A stretch of DNA of 64,000 nt from NCBI RefSeq assembly GCF_000420825.1, contig NZ_ATVR01000003.1:1-64000 (forward strand), written 5' to 3'. Positions within the stretch are counted from its first letter, which is position 1; every line of letters starts with the position of its first letter. Position numbers and translations under genes: made by a program. Below, piece after piece: positions 1-8,763 of this stretch. The notes under the pieces were generated by a model, which was given only the letters and a program-made list of their open reading frames with translations, was not told the DNA's origin and did no database searches. The stretch is from Butyrivibrio sp. AE2015. GTDB taxonomy: Bacteria; Bacillota; Clostridia; Lachnospirales; Lachnospiraceae.

Positions 1-2
1 GG

Positions 3-122
3 CGCATTATTTTATATTTACTGTGTCTTTGCGAATACTCCGAGATCTATCCAAAGGTATGGGCACTTCTGGATTTTATGCCACTCGCAAGAAAGTATAA
101 GAATGTGTTTAAAAGCGTGTAA
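3..122 (+). CDS. C-terminal end of an unidentified protein (partial)
   Basis: The third frame is open from the left edge to a TAA at 120-122, giving 39 residues that are hydrophobic at first and then basic (ending RKYKNVFKSV). The other two plus frames are also open briefly, so assignment rests on the protein-like composition and on the stop lying just before the recD2 promoter region. I do not recognise the family. It may be the end of a membrane protein, but too little is present to say. Confidence 0.4.
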   Translation, partial: RIILYLLCLCEYSEIYPKVWALLDFMPLARKYKNVFKSV

Positions 123-144
123 TTCTTAAGAAATCTTAAGATTT
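123..144. promoter_or_regulatory. Two overlapping perfect palindromes upstream of recD2
   Basis: A 10-base palindrome (TTCTTAAGAA, 123-132) overlaps a 14-base palindrome (AAATCTTAAGATTT, 131-144). They start right after the stop of the upstream partial gene and reach the place where a -35 box for recD2 would be expected. There is no long U-tract, so a protein-binding site is at least as likely as a terminator. The repressor, if any, is unknown. Confidence 0.4.
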
Positions 145-159
145 ATATGCTTTTTATTA

Positions 160-168
160 TGGTATACT
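160..168 (+). promoter_or_regulatory. Extended -10 promoter for recD2, predicting a leaderless start
   Basis: TGG followed by TATACT (163-168) fits an extended -10 element. No good -35 is visible. The predicted transcription start, about seven bases after the -10, falls on or next to the A of the recD2 ATG at 176, and there is no Shine-Dalgarno sequence before that ATG. Confidence 0.5.
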
Positions 169-175
169 ACTTTCT

Positions 176-2434
176 ATGGAAAAAGAAATAGTTAAGGGAT
201 ACATAGATCATTTTATATATAAGAACGAGGAAAACGGCTACGGCGTAGTGAACCTCATTGTAGATGAAGAGGAGGTCACCTGTACCGGAATCTTTAAGGA
301 TGCTGACGTGGGAGATACTCTCGAGATTGAGGGAACTTATGTCAACCATCCGGTATACGGTCAGCAGTTAAAGGTGAGCTCATACAAGATCACGGTGCCT
401 GATGATGCGGTATCAATGCAGAGGTATCTTGGCTCGGGCGCCATAAGGGGAATCGGAGAGGCGCTGGCAGCCCGGATAGTTAAAAAGTTTGGTGCTGATA
501 CCTTCAGGATTATTGAGGATGAGCCTGAGCGATTAGCTGAAATAAAGGGAATAAGTGAAAAGAAAGCCATAGATATCGCCATGCAGATGGCAGAAAAAAG
601 AGAAATGCGCGATGCCATGATCTTTTTGCAGAAATATGGTATCAGCAACAATATGGCAGTTAAGATATTCAATAACTACGGAACCAGAGTTTATGGAATC
701 ATTCAGCAGAATCCGTATCAGCTTGCTGATGACATAAGCGGAATCGGTTTTAAAACTGCTGATGAGATAGCCGCTAAAGTTGGCATTCGTGTGGATTCTG
801 AGTACCGCATCAGAAGCGGCATTCTTTTCACACTTCTTCAGAGTTCACTTGATGGAAACACATATCTGCCTTTGGAGGAGCTTGTTTCCAAGACGGAAGA
901 GTTACTTGTACAGACGCCGGATCAGATGATCGATTCTGACAGCATAAGAACGCAGATTCAGAATCTGATGATGGATAAAAAGCTCATAGCCAAAAACAAT
1001 GACAATATTTTTTCTGCAAATTTTTATTATGAGGAGCAGGGCTCAGCTGTAATGCTTTCTGACCTGAACATTGCAGAGAATGTAACGCCTGCTGATGAAG
1101 AGCGATACAGACAGAGAATCCTTGATATAGAGAAAAGAAAGAACCTTCAGCTGGACGATCTTCAAAGAGAGGCCGTGCTAAAGAGTATTTCTAATGGAAT
1201 TGTTATTATAACAGGTGGTCCCGGTACAGGTAAGACCACTACTATCAATACAATAATTGAGTATTATGCAAGCGAAGGTCTGGATATTCTCCTTGCTGCT
1301 CCTACAGGAAGAGCTGCCAAGAGAATGACAGAAGCAACTGGGTATGAAGCCAGGACGATTCACAGACTTCTGGAAGTATCAGGTCAGGTAGGCGATGACG
1401 ACACCAAGTCAGGTGTGGTCAGATTTGAAAGGAACAGGGACAATCCCCTTGAGGCAGATGCCATCATTATAGACGAGATGTCTATGGTGGATATCCATCT
1501 CTTTTACGCCTTGTTGAAGGCACTTGTGCCAGGCGTGCATCTGATCCTTGTGGGAGACAGTTCACAGCTCCCAAGTGTAGGACCGGGACAGGTTCTTGCT
1601 GACCTTATATCCAGCGGAAGATTTCCTACTATCTATCTTCAAAAGATATTCAGGCAGGCTGAAGAGAGCGATATCGTTATGAACGCCCACAGGATCCACA
1701 ATGGTGAGAAGCCTGTACTTGATAATAAGAGTAAGGATTTCTTTTTTCTGGAAAGAAATGACGCAAACGTAATATACAAGCACATGATCCAGCTTATCAG
1801 AGACAAGCTTCCGGGATATGTGGGAGCGCAGCCCTATGATATTCAGGTTCTGACACCAATGAAAAAGGGCCCCCTTGGTGCGATCCAGCTCAATCTTATC
1901 CTGCAGGAGTATCTCAACCCTCCGGATAAGTCTAAAAAAGAGCATGTCTATGGGGAGCTTACTTTGAGAGAAGGCGACAAGGTCATGCAGATAAAGAACA
2001 ATTACCAGGCTCAGTGGGAGGTTGTTGGAAAGCATAATATTCCGGTGGATTCCGGGCTTGGAGTATTTAACGGTGATATGGGAATTGTCAGGGAAATAAA
2101 CGAATATTCCCAGGATGTGGTGGTGGAATTTGATGAGCACAGGAGAGTCAGATATCCTTTTTCGGAACTGGATGAACTTGAGCTATCCTACGCGATTACT
2201 ATCCATAAGTCTCAGGGAAGTGAGTATCCTGCTGTTATTATGCCCCTTTTAGGGGGACCTAGGATGCTGCTTAACAGGAACCTGCTTTACACTGCAGTGA
2301 CAAGAGCCAGGAATACTGTGTGTATTTTGGGCAGCAGCCAGACAGTCCTCAACATGACAGCCAATGAGCAGCAGCTGAAAAGATATACCGGACTTAAAGA
2401 TAGAATTAGAGAAGTATTTGATGCAGGTAATTGA
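176..2434 (+). CDS. recD2: RecD2-type ATP-dependent DNA helicase
   Basis: A 752-residue superfamily 1B 5'-3' helicase, not part of RecBCD, implicated in repair and replication-fork maintenance in Firmicutes. The N-terminal OB-like region (about 1-75) and helix-hairpin-helix repeats (about 85-200) precede the motor. Walker A is GGPGTGKTT at 347-355 and Walker B is IIDEMSMVD with the DE at 433-434. A UvrD-like motif, AITIHKSQGSEYP, lies near residue 680. The length is normal for the family. The ATG at 176 fits the family N terminus, although no ribosome binding site precedes it. The stop overlaps comF. Confidence 0.95.
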   Translation: MEKEIVKGYIDHFIYKNEENGYGVVNLIVDEEEVTCTGIFKDADVGDTLEIEGTYVNHPVYGQQLKVSSYKITVPDDAVSMQRYLGSGAIRGIGEALAARIVKKFGADTFRIIEDEPERLAEIKGISEKKAIDIAMQMAEKREMRDAMIFLQKYGISNNMAVKIFNNYGTRVYGIIQQNPYQLADDISGIGFKTADEIAAKVGIRVDSEYRIRSGILFTLLQSSLDGNTYLPLEELVSKTEELLVQTPDQMIDSDSIRTQIQNLMMDKKLIAKNNDNIFSANFYYEEQGSAVMLSDLNIAENVTPADEERYRQRILDIEKRKNLQLDDLQREAVLKSISNGIVIITGGPGTGKTTTINTIIEYYASEGLDILLAAPTGRAAKRMTEATGYEARTIHRLLEVSGQVGDDDTKSGVVRFERNRDNPLEADAIIIDEMSMVDIHLFYALLKALVPGVHLILVGDSSQLPSVGPGQVLADLISSGRFPTIYLQKIFRQAEESDIVMNAHRIHNGEKPVLDNKSKDFFFLERNDANVIYKHMIQLIRDKLPGYVGAQPYDIQVLTPMKKGPLGAIQLNLILQEYLNPPDKSKKEHVYGELTLREGDKVMQIKNNYQAQWEVVGKHNIPVDSGLGVFNGDMGIVREINEYSQDVVVEFDEHRRVRYPFSELDELELSYAITIHKSQGSEYPAVIMPLLGGPRMLLNRNLLYTAVTRARNTVCILGSSQTVLNMTANEQQLKRYTGLKDRIREVFDAGN

Positions 2435-3140
2435 AAATGTTCTGAATCTCATTTATCCAAGGCACTGTCCTATCTGTGACAATGTCCTTAGGTATAAAGA
2501 GTCTGAAGACCTCGTCCATGAGGAGTGTAAAAAGAAAATAAGATATATAGGAAGTCATGTCTGCGAGAAATGTGGAAAGCCTTTAAAGTTATCTGATCAA
2601 TCAGAGTATTGCGCAGACTGTATGGGTGTCAAACATAGATTTAATCGGGGATTTTCAGTTTTTAGTTACCGAAGTATCTCCGGTTCGATCTACAGATTTA
2701 AGTATATGGGACGCAGGGAATATGCTGATTTTTATGCAAAAGAGACTGCGAGAAAACTTGGGAAAAAGCTAAATTGGCTTGGTGTTGATGCAATAATACC
2801 TGTTCCTATGCATAAAGATAAGCAGTATTTGAGAGGCTACAATCAGGCAGCGGAATATGCTTCAAAGCTTTCGAAGCTGACAGGCATCCCTATGTATGAC
2901 GATGTGATTGTCAGGACCAGAGCCACCAGACCTATGAAGGAACTGGACCTTCGCGGGCGCCGCAATAATTTGAAAAAGGCTTTTAATATAATAAGAAATG
3001 ATGTAAAATTTAAGTGTATACTCATTATCGATGACATCTATACAACTGGAAGTACCATTGATGAGATCGCCCATGAGTTTCAGATGGCAGGAGTTAAGGA
3101 AATATATTTTCTAACGCTGGCTATCGGGCAAACTACTTAA
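2421..3140 (+). CDS. comF: ComF family phosphoribosyltransferase-like protein
   Basis: About 239 residues. The N-terminal zinc ribbon has CxxC pairs (CPICDN, CEKCGKPL, CADC). The C-terminal type I phosphoribosyltransferase fold carries the PRPP-binding motif IIDDIYTTGSTIDE near residue 200. ComF/ComFC proteins assist internalisation of single-stranded DNA during competence; their exact reaction is unsettled. The start overlaps the recD2 stop by 14 bases, suggesting coupling; a TTG three bases upstream is an alternative. The next gene is a YvyF homologue, the same neighbour as in Bacillus subtilis comF–yvyF. Confidence 0.9.
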   Translation: MQVIENVLNLIYPRHCPICDNVLRYKESEDLVHEECKKKIRYIGSHVCEKCGKPLKLSDQSEYCADCMGVKHRFNRGFSVFSYRSISGSIYRFKYMGRREYADFYAKETARKLGKKLNWLGVDAIIPVPMHKDKQYLRGYNQAAEYASKLSKLTGIPMYDDVIVRTRATRPMKELDLRGRRNNLKKAFNIIRNDVKFKCILIIDDIYTTGSTIDEIAHEFQMAGVKEIYFLTLAIGQTT

Positions 3141-3160
3141 GATAAATGGAGGTCAGATTT

Positions 3161-3568
3161 ATGAACTTACGGAATTGTTCAAGATGCGGAAAAATGTTTA
3201 ACTACATTGGTGGACAGCCAATTTGTGAGCCTTGTAAAAAGGCAATCGAAGAGGATTTTCAGAAGGTTAAGGCATACATACAGGAAAATCCTGCTGCAGA
3301 TCTAAAACAGATTGCTGAAGATAATGAAGTTACCACCAAACAGATTCAGCAGTGGATCCGTGAGGAAAGACTGATGTTCTCTGAGAGTTCACCGCTTAAG
3401 ATGACTTGCGAGAAGTGCGGTGATCGTATTTTAACAGGAAGATTTTGTGCTAAATGTAAGGCAAGCATGGCAAATAACCTTAACGATACATTTGCTAAGC
3501 CTAAGCCAGCTATCCAGCAGCCGGTTAAACAAGATAAGAAAGCTGGAATGCGCTTCCTGGATACATAA
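3161..3568 (+). CDS. yvyF: YvyF-like (TIGR03826 flagellar operon) zinc protein
   Basis: 135 residues with four CxxC pairs arranged as two zinc ribbons: CSRCGKMF with CEPC at the N terminus, and CEKCGDRI with CAKC after the centre. Between them is a helix-turn-helix-like segment (about 45-80, containing TTKQIQQWIREERL). This matches the family found beside comFC and flgM in Bacillus; its role is poorly defined. An upstream ATG at 3146 is in frame, but GGAGG at 3148-3152 is correctly spaced for the ATG at 3161, which I therefore chose. No flgM or flagellar gene follows here. Confidence 0.8.
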   Translation: MNLRNCSRCGKMFNYIGGQPICEPCKKAIEEDFQKVKAYIQENPAADLKQIAEDNEVTTKQIQQWIREERLMFSESSPLKMTCEKCGDRILTGRFCAKCKASMANNLNDTFAKPKPAIQQPVKQDKKAGMRFLDT

Positions 3569-3577
3569 GGAGCAAAA

Positions 3578-3973
3578 ATGTTAAATGAAGACAAAGTCAT
3601 TTTGATGACCAAAATGGCTGCATTTATGGATCGTGAAGGCAAAAAGAACGGAGCAATCAATTCCTATTTCAGGAGTGATTACATTGGCTTTAATATACTT
3701 AAGTCAGTGATCAGCGCAACAGTTGTCTTTGCTATTTTTGTTGGGGCTTATGCTCTTTACGATTTCGAAAATGTATTATCTAATCTTTACAATACAGATA
3801 ATTTATTGGCTATTGGCAGGAGGTATCTTATATACTACCTCCTGCTTGTTGGCGTGTATTCTCTTGTTTCATATATTATTTATTCCTATCGTTATTCCAA
3901 GATGCGTAAGAATATGAGACAGTATTATGGGGATCTTAAAAAGCTAGCTAGAATGTACGAGAAGGAAAAGTGA
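3578..3973 (+). CDS. Small two-helix membrane protein, unknown function
   Basis: 131 residues. A polar N-terminal stretch (1-35, with NGAINSYFRSDYIG) is followed by two predicted membrane helices at about 36-62 and 82-104, then a basic cytoplasmic tail. An AAGGAG precedes the ATG. It ends four bases before the next gene and probably belongs to one transcript running through cdaA, so a role near the c-di-AMP cyclase or the envelope is possible but is only inferred from position. Confidence 0.8.
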   Translation: MLNEDKVILMTKMAAFMDREGKKNGAINSYFRSDYIGFNILKSVISATVVFAIFVGAYALYDFENVLSNLYNTDNLLAIGRRYLIYYLLLVGVYSLVSYIIYSYRYSKMRKNMRQYYGDLKKLARMYEKEK

Positions 3974-3977
3974 TATT

Positions 3978-4919
3978 ATGACATCATTATTGGAATTAAA
4001 GCAGTATATCAAAAGATTTTATATCAAGAACGAAACATATCTTACATATGTCTGGAAGTTCTTACTTTCACTTATTTCAGTTGCAGTTATCAACAATAAG
4101 CTTGGGTATATGAGCTCTCTGAACAATATTGCGATTGTTCTGATGGCATCACTTTTGTGCGCTATTTTACCTGCAAACTTTATCATTGTTATCTCAGCAG
4201 CATTCATTGTGGGACACCTCTTTGCTCTGGCTCCTGAGTGTGCACTGGTTACAGTGATAATCTTTGTTCTTATGTTTTTGCTATATTTTAGATTTTCACC
4301 AAAAGATACTTTGGCAGTTGTACTTACTCCACTGTTCTATTTTATGGGACTTCCTTATGTGATGCCTCTTGCAATGGGACTTTTGGGAACACCTGCTTCA
4401 ATGGTATCAGTTGGATTTGGAGTAGTAGTAGCTTTCCTTATTTCATATTTTTCTTCAAATGCCGCTGCTTTTGGAAGTGATGGCGTTGAGGAAGCAGCCA
4501 ATGAATTCCAGTCAATAGTGTCTGGAATCGTTGGAAACAAGTCCATGATGGTTATGATAGTTGCATTTGCAATTACAATTGTTATCGTATATTTGATCCG
4601 CAGATCTTCTGTTGATAACTCTTGGAAGATTGCTATTTCAGCAGGTGCTATTTCACTTATTATCTGTATCCTTGTTGGTAATCTTATCTTTGATACAGAT
4701 ATTGCTTTGGCAGGAGTGATAATCGGAACTGTTGTATCCGCACTTCTTATGCTTGTAGTTGAGTTCTTCTCATTCAGTCTTGACTATAGCAGAACTGAGA
4801 AAGTGCAGTTTGAGGATGATGAGTATTACTACTATGTAAAGGCAGTACCTAAGGTTACAGTTTCTACACCTGAAAGAAGAGTAAAGAAAATAAACCGCGC
4901 CAGAGAACAGCGCAGATAA
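3978..4919 (+). CDS. Polytopic membrane protein, unknown function
   Basis: 313 residues with about eight to ten hydrophobic segments between residues 20 and 265, then a cytoplasmic tail with the conspicuous motif VQFEDDEYYYYVKAVPKV and a very basic end (RRVKKINRAREQRR). The acidic/tyrosine tail reads like a conserved element of a Lachnospiraceae protein family without an assigned function. It is 16 bases upstream of cdaA, so it is a candidate accessory protein of the membrane-bound cyclase. Confidence 0.85.
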   Translation: MTSLLELKQYIKRFYIKNETYLTYVWKFLLSLISVAVINNKLGYMSSLNNIAIVLMASLLCAILPANFIIVISAAFIVGHLFALAPECALVTVIIFVLMFLLYFRFSPKDTLAVVLTPLFYFMGLPYVMPLAMGLLGTPASMVSVGFGVVVAFLISYFSSNAAAFGSDGVEEAANEFQSIVSGIVGNKSMMVMIVAFAITIVIVYLIRRSSVDNSWKIAISAGAISLIICILVGNLIFDTDIALAGVIIGTVVSALLMLVVEFFSFSLDYSRTEKVQFEDDEYYYYVKAVPKVTVSTPERRVKKINRAREQRR

Positions 4920-4935
4920 TTTATAAAGGAACACC

Positions 4936-5802
4936 ATGGAACAAATAGATTTTTTATTTGATTTCAACAGAACAAGTTTGCACATGCCAACTGTGAGATT
5001 CTCAGATATACTGGAGATTTTTATTATCGCGTTTCTGGTATATCATATTTTGGTGTGGGCAAAAAATACGAGACTATGGTCACTTTTAAAAGGTGTCATA
5101 GTCATTGTTGTGTTCATTTTGGTTGCAGCTCTTTTCAATATGTCCACCATTTTGTGGATTGTTGAAAGAATTTTCAGTATAGCTATTATCGCAATGGTTG
5201 TTATCCTGCAGCCGGAACTTCGTAAGGCTTTGGAAGAGCTGGGCAGGAAAAATTTCTTTTCCAATGTGTTATCACTTGGTGACCCAAAGACACAGGGAAG
5301 ATTTTCAGACAGAACTTTGAATGAAATAGTCAGAGCCTGCGTGGAAATGGCTAAAGTAAGGACGGGTGCTCTGATAGTTATTGAGAATAACCATCCTTTA
5401 ACTGAGTTTGAACGTACAGGAATTGAGGTTGACGGAATAGTAACCAGTCAGCTTCTCATCAATATTTTTGAGCACAACACTCCACTTCATGACGGAGCGG
5501 TTGTAATCAAGGGTGACAGGGTAACAGCTGCCACATGTTATTTGCCACTTTCTGACAACATGGGGATAGGTAAGGAACTTGGAACAAGACATCGTGCCGG
5601 TGTAGGTGTTTCTGAGGCAACAGATTCTCTTACGATCATTGTTTCTGAGGAAACAGGAAAAATCAGTATCGCTTATGAGGGCGAGCTGGAAAGAGCTGTT
5701 GACAGCGACAGATTAAGGGAACGCCTGAGAATACTTCAGGATAAACACACTGAAGAGGCACCAATCAAGCACCTTGCCAGAAAGGCAAAGGCGAAAAAAT
5801 GA
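4936..5802 (+). CDS. cdaA: Diadenylate cyclase CdaA
   Basis: 288 residues. Three N-terminal transmembrane helices (about 25-90) anchor a DAC (DisA_N) domain that makes c-di-AMP from two ATP. The catalytic motifs are intact: DGA at 186-188 and RHR at 218-220. The length is slightly above the usual 270-275. Upstream AAAGGA fits the ATG. The stop overlaps the start of cdaR (ATGA), and glmM follows, giving the conserved Firmicute order cdaA–cdaR–glmM that ties c-di-AMP to cell wall precursor supply. Confidence 0.96.
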   Translation: MEQIDFLFDFNRTSLHMPTVRFSDILEIFIIAFLVYHILVWAKNTRLWSLLKGVIVIVVFILVAALFNMSTILWIVERIFSIAIIAMVVILQPELRKALEELGRKNFFSNVLSLGDPKTQGRFSDRTLNEIVRACVEMAKVRTGALIVIENNHPLTEFERTGIEVDGIVTSQLLINIFEHNTPLHDGAVVIKGDRVTAATCYLPLSDNMGIGKELGTRHRAGVGVSEATDSLTIIVSEETGKISIAYEGELERAVDSDRLRERLRILQDKHTEEAPIKHLARKAKAKK

Positions 5803-7076
5803 AAAAACTCACGTCTAATTGGGGGCTTAAGCTCGCTTCACTAATATTTGCTATAATCGTCTGGTTTTTGGTTACCAACATAAACGACCCTGTAACTTCG
5901 GTCAGATATACTAATATCCCGGTAACTCTTAAGAATACAAACCTTATTACGGATCAGGGTCAGGTTTACACAGTGCTTGATAACACAGATACCATCAGTG
6001 CTGTGACAATTTATGCCCCACGATCTATAATTGATTCACTCAGCCAGAATAATATTGTAGCTACAGCTGATATTCAGGATTTATCAAGCCTTAATACGGT
6101 CAGCATAAATGTCACTACCAACAAATATAGTGACAAGATTGAGAATATATCTACTAGTAATGATGTGGTCAAGCTCAGTGTAGAGCGCAAGGCTTCAAAG
6201 TCTCTTGCAATTACACCTACTACATCGGGAACTCTTTCTGACGGATATGTGATCGGTGACGTTTCAACAGGCCAGAACATGATAAGGATCAACGGACCTG
6301 AGTCAATAGTTCAGACTGTTGAGACAGCAGAGGTTGATGTGGATGTAACCGGATTTACATCAGATATTATCACCAACGCAGATATAATTCTTTATGACGC
6401 TGATGGCAATCAGGTAGATACATCACAGATCTCCATGAATGCCAAAACAGTTAATGTTAATGTGACTATTTACGGAACCAAGTATGTTCCGCTTAAATAC
6501 ACAATAAAGGGTGATCCGGCAAATGGCTATGCTCTGACAGGAAAGATAGATACCAATCCGGATCAGGTACTTATCGCTGGCAAAAACAGCGCAATTGCTT
6601 CTGTAAAAGAAATTGTGATAGATGATGAACAGCTTGATGTTACCGGACTTACGGGAAATCTTGCATGTACCATAAATGTTGAGGATTATCTTCCAAGCGG
6701 CGTAGTACTTGGCGATGAGGATTATAATGGAACTGCAGCAGTTGTAGTTCACATTGAAGCTGTTTCTGAAGAGACCTTCGACGTAGATATAAAGAATGTA
6801 TCTATAGCAGGTGAAGTAGATGGATACAGCGCCGAAGTTGAAGATGGCGAATATGATACGGTTTCATTGACACTAACTGGACTTGTGTCTACGATCAAGG
6901 GTGTATCTGCTTCATCTTTAACAGGAACAGTAGATATTAACAGTTTTATACAAAATAGTGACAATGGGGAGCTTGCAGATGGAACCTACAGCGTTGATGT
7001 TGACTGGAACCTTCCGGATGGTGTAAAAGCCACCAATACTGTGAGCGTATACGTAAAAATAGAAAAGAAAGAATAA
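5799..7076 (+). CDS. cdaR: YbbR-domain regulator of CdaA (CdaR)
   Basis: 425 residues. One N-terminal membrane helix (about 8-25, GLKLASLIFAIIVWFLV) is followed by an extracellular region with about four YbbR repeats. CdaR proteins bind and modulate CdaA. The overlap of four bases with cdaA implies translational coupling. The extracellular part is rich in Thr, Ser, Asp and Val, as usual for this family. The final repeat ends close to the C terminus, with no second membrane segment. Confidence 0.93.
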   Translation: MKKLTSNWGLKLASLIFAIIVWFLVTNINDPVTSVRYTNIPVTLKNTNLITDQGQVYTVLDNTDTISAVTIYAPRSIIDSLSQNNIVATADIQDLSSLNTVSINVTTNKYSDKIENISTSNDVVKLSVERKASKSLAITPTTSGTLSDGYVIGDVSTGQNMIRINGPESIVQTVETAEVDVDVTGFTSDIITNADIILYDADGNQVDTSQISMNAKTVNVNVTIYGTKYVPLKYTIKGDPANGYALTGKIDTNPDQVLIAGKNSAIASVKEIVIDDEQLDVTGLTGNLACTINVEDYLPSGVVLGDEDYNGTAAVVVHIEAVSEETFDVDIKNVSIAGEVDGYSAEVEDGEYDTVSLTLTGLVSTIKGVSASSLTGTVDINSFIQNSDNGELADGTYSVDVDWNLPDGVKATNTVSVYVKIEKKE

Positions 7077-7089
7077 AGAGGTTTTAGAA

Positions 7090-8439
7090 ATGGGAAGATT
7101 ATTTGGAACAGACGGAGTCAGAGGAGTGGCTAACGATGAACTTACTCCACTTTTAGCTATGCAGCTTGGTCAGGCAGGAGCATATGTTTTATCAAAAGAA
7201 GTTAACCACAAACCCACTATCATGGTTGGCTGCGATACCAGATTATCAGGCGATATGCTTGCAAGTGCTCTTATGGCAGGTGCCTGCTCAGTAGGTGCTG
7301 ATGTAGTTAATGTTGGTGTTATCCCAACTCCAGGTGTGGCTTATCTTACAAAGAAATACAGAGTAGATGCTGGAGTTGTAATTTCTGCTTCTCACAATCC
7401 AATGGAATTTAACGGCATCAAGTTTTTTGATGGAAATGGTTATAAACTTCCTGATGCGATGGAAGATGAGATCGAAGCTCTGATCAAAAACAATATGGAA
7501 GGCGTTAAGATGCCTACAGGAGCTGGTATTGGTAAGATCAAGAACCGTACAGATGCCAGAGAAGAATACATCAATCACAATCTCAATGCTGTAGACATCA
7601 ACCTTCAGGGAATGAAAGTTGTTATGGACTGTGCAGAGGGCGCATCATTCTACACATCTGTAGAGGCTATAAGACAGCTTGGTGCAGAAGTAATAGTTAT
7701 CCACAATAATCCTGACGGAACAAATATCAATGCTGGTTGTGGATCTACTCATATGGAAGAGCTTATGGGCAGAGTTGTTACTGAAAAGGCAAACATTGGC
7801 CTTGCTTTTGATGGCGATGCAGACAGATTCCTCGCAGTAGATGAAAACGGAAAGATGGTAGACGGAGATGAGATCATGGCTATCATCGGAAAATACATGA
7901 AAGACAACGGCAAGCTTGCTAAGAATACAATTGTTGCAACTGTCATGAGTAATCTTGGTTTCTTTAAGATGGGCGAAAGAGAAGGAATCCAGATCGATAA
8001 GACAAAAGTCGGTGACAGATATGTTCTTGAGCACATGAAAGAAATTGGAGCAAATCTCGGTGGAGAGCAGTCAGGACATATTATTTTCCTTGATGATAAC
8101 ACTACAGGAGATGGACTTCTTTCAGCTCTTCATTTGTTAGAGGTTATGGTCAATACCAAGAAACCATTATCAGAGCTTGCTAAAGTCATGGAAGTTATGC
8201 CTCAGGCTCTTGTAAATGCGCATGTTCCTACACATAAGAAAGATTCTTATATGGAATATCCAGAGATTGCTGGAGCAATCGCAGATCTTGAGAAACAGTT
8301 TGCCGGAGATGGAAGAGTTCTTATCAGACCATCAGGCACAGAACCACTTGTAAGAGTAATGATAGAAGGCAAAGATCAGAGTAAGATTGAGGAGGAAGCA
8401 AGGAATCTTGCGAAGTTGATCGAGGAGGTTATGCTATAA
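7090..8439 (+). CDS. glmM: Phosphoglucosamine mutase
   Basis: 449 residues, normal length. It interconverts GlcN-6-P and GlcN-1-P on the way to UDP-GlcNAc. The phosphoserine loop is ISASHNPM with Ser101, the metal loop is DGDADR, and the C-terminal phosphate-binding motif is RPSGTEP. It lies 13 bases after cdaR, preceded by AGAGG. CdaA is known to interact with GlmM in other Firmicutes, so the order has functional meaning. Its product feeds both peptidoglycan and the amino-sugar pathways encoded later in the window. Confidence 0.97.
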   Translation: MGRLFGTDGVRGVANDELTPLLAMQLGQAGAYVLSKEVNHKPTIMVGCDTRLSGDMLASALMAGACSVGADVVNVGVIPTPGVAYLTKKYRVDAGVVISASHNPMEFNGIKFFDGNGYKLPDAMEDEIEALIKNNMEGVKMPTGAGIGKIKNRTDAREEYINHNLNAVDINLQGMKVVMDCAEGASFYTSVEAIRQLGAEVIVIHNNPDGTNINAGCGSTHMEELMGRVVTEKANIGLAFDGDADRFLAVDENGKMVDGDEIMAIIGKYMKDNGKLAKNTIVATVMSNLGFFKMGEREGIQIDKTKVGDRYVLEHMKEIGANLGGEQSGHIIFLDDNTTGDGLLSALHLLEVMVNTKKPLSELAKVMEVMPQALVNAHVPTHKKDSYMEYPEIAGAIADLEKQFAGDGRVLIRPSGTEPLVRVMIEGKDQSKIEEEARNLAKLIEEVML

Positions 8440-8440
8440 T

Positions 8441-8704
8441 ATGGTAAGTCAGAAGGTGGTTATTACGAACCCTACTGGATTACATTTGCGACCTGCAGGT
8501 AATCTATGTAAGGTGGCAATGAACTATAAATCGCACATAACTTTTAGCTATGGGGACAATACAGCTAATGCTAAGAGCGTTCTCAGCGTTCTGGGTGCCT
8601 GCATAAAATGTGGGGATGAGCTGACTTTCAAATGTGATGGCCCCGATGAAGAAGAAGCAATGGAAGCTCTTGTTAAGGCTATCGAGACAGGTCTTGGCGA
8701 ATAG
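8441..8704 (+). CDS. ptsH: HPr family phosphocarrier protein
   Basis: 87 residues with the HPr fold. The EI-dependent phosphorylation site is His15 in GLHLRPAG and the HPr-kinase site is Ser46 in AKSVLSVLG. Canonical HPr has GLHARPA, so Leu16 is a small departure. The gene starts one base after the glmM stop, with GGAGG about 12 bases upstream inside glmM. Whether it is the main PTS HPr or a Crh-like regulatory paralogue cannot be told; both phosphorylation residues are present. Confidence 0.9.
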   Translation: MVSQKVVITNPTGLHLRPAGNLCKVAMNYKSHITFSYGDNTANAKSVLSVLGACIKCGDELTFKCDGPDEEEAMEALVKAIETGLGE

Positions 8705-8711
8705 AATATAT

Positions 8712-8730
8712 ATGTGATAAACTATCACAT
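8712..8730. promoter_or_regulatory. Perfect inverted repeat between ptsH and the DUF3048 gene
   Basis: ATGTGATA–AAC–TATCACAT is a perfect 8-base inverted repeat with a 3-base centre. It contains TGTGA and TCACA half-sites like CRP-family operators, but the centre is seven bases rather than six. A weak promoter (TTGGCG, 16 bases, GATAAA) overlaps its left half. It could be an operator or a short RNA hairpin; no U-tract follows, so a terminator is unlikely. Confidence 0.4.
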
Positions 8731-8763
8731 GTTAAAAACATAGAGAGGAAAATAATTATTGTT

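Noticed and set aside
1562-2140. A 192-codon - strand frame inside recD2
   Set aside because: It is fully antisense to conserved helicase sequence and has no ribosome binding site or family resemblance.
8713-8729. A true CRP site
   Set aside because: The half-sites are separated by seven bases rather than six, and no matching regulator is in the window. Kept only as an inverted repeat.
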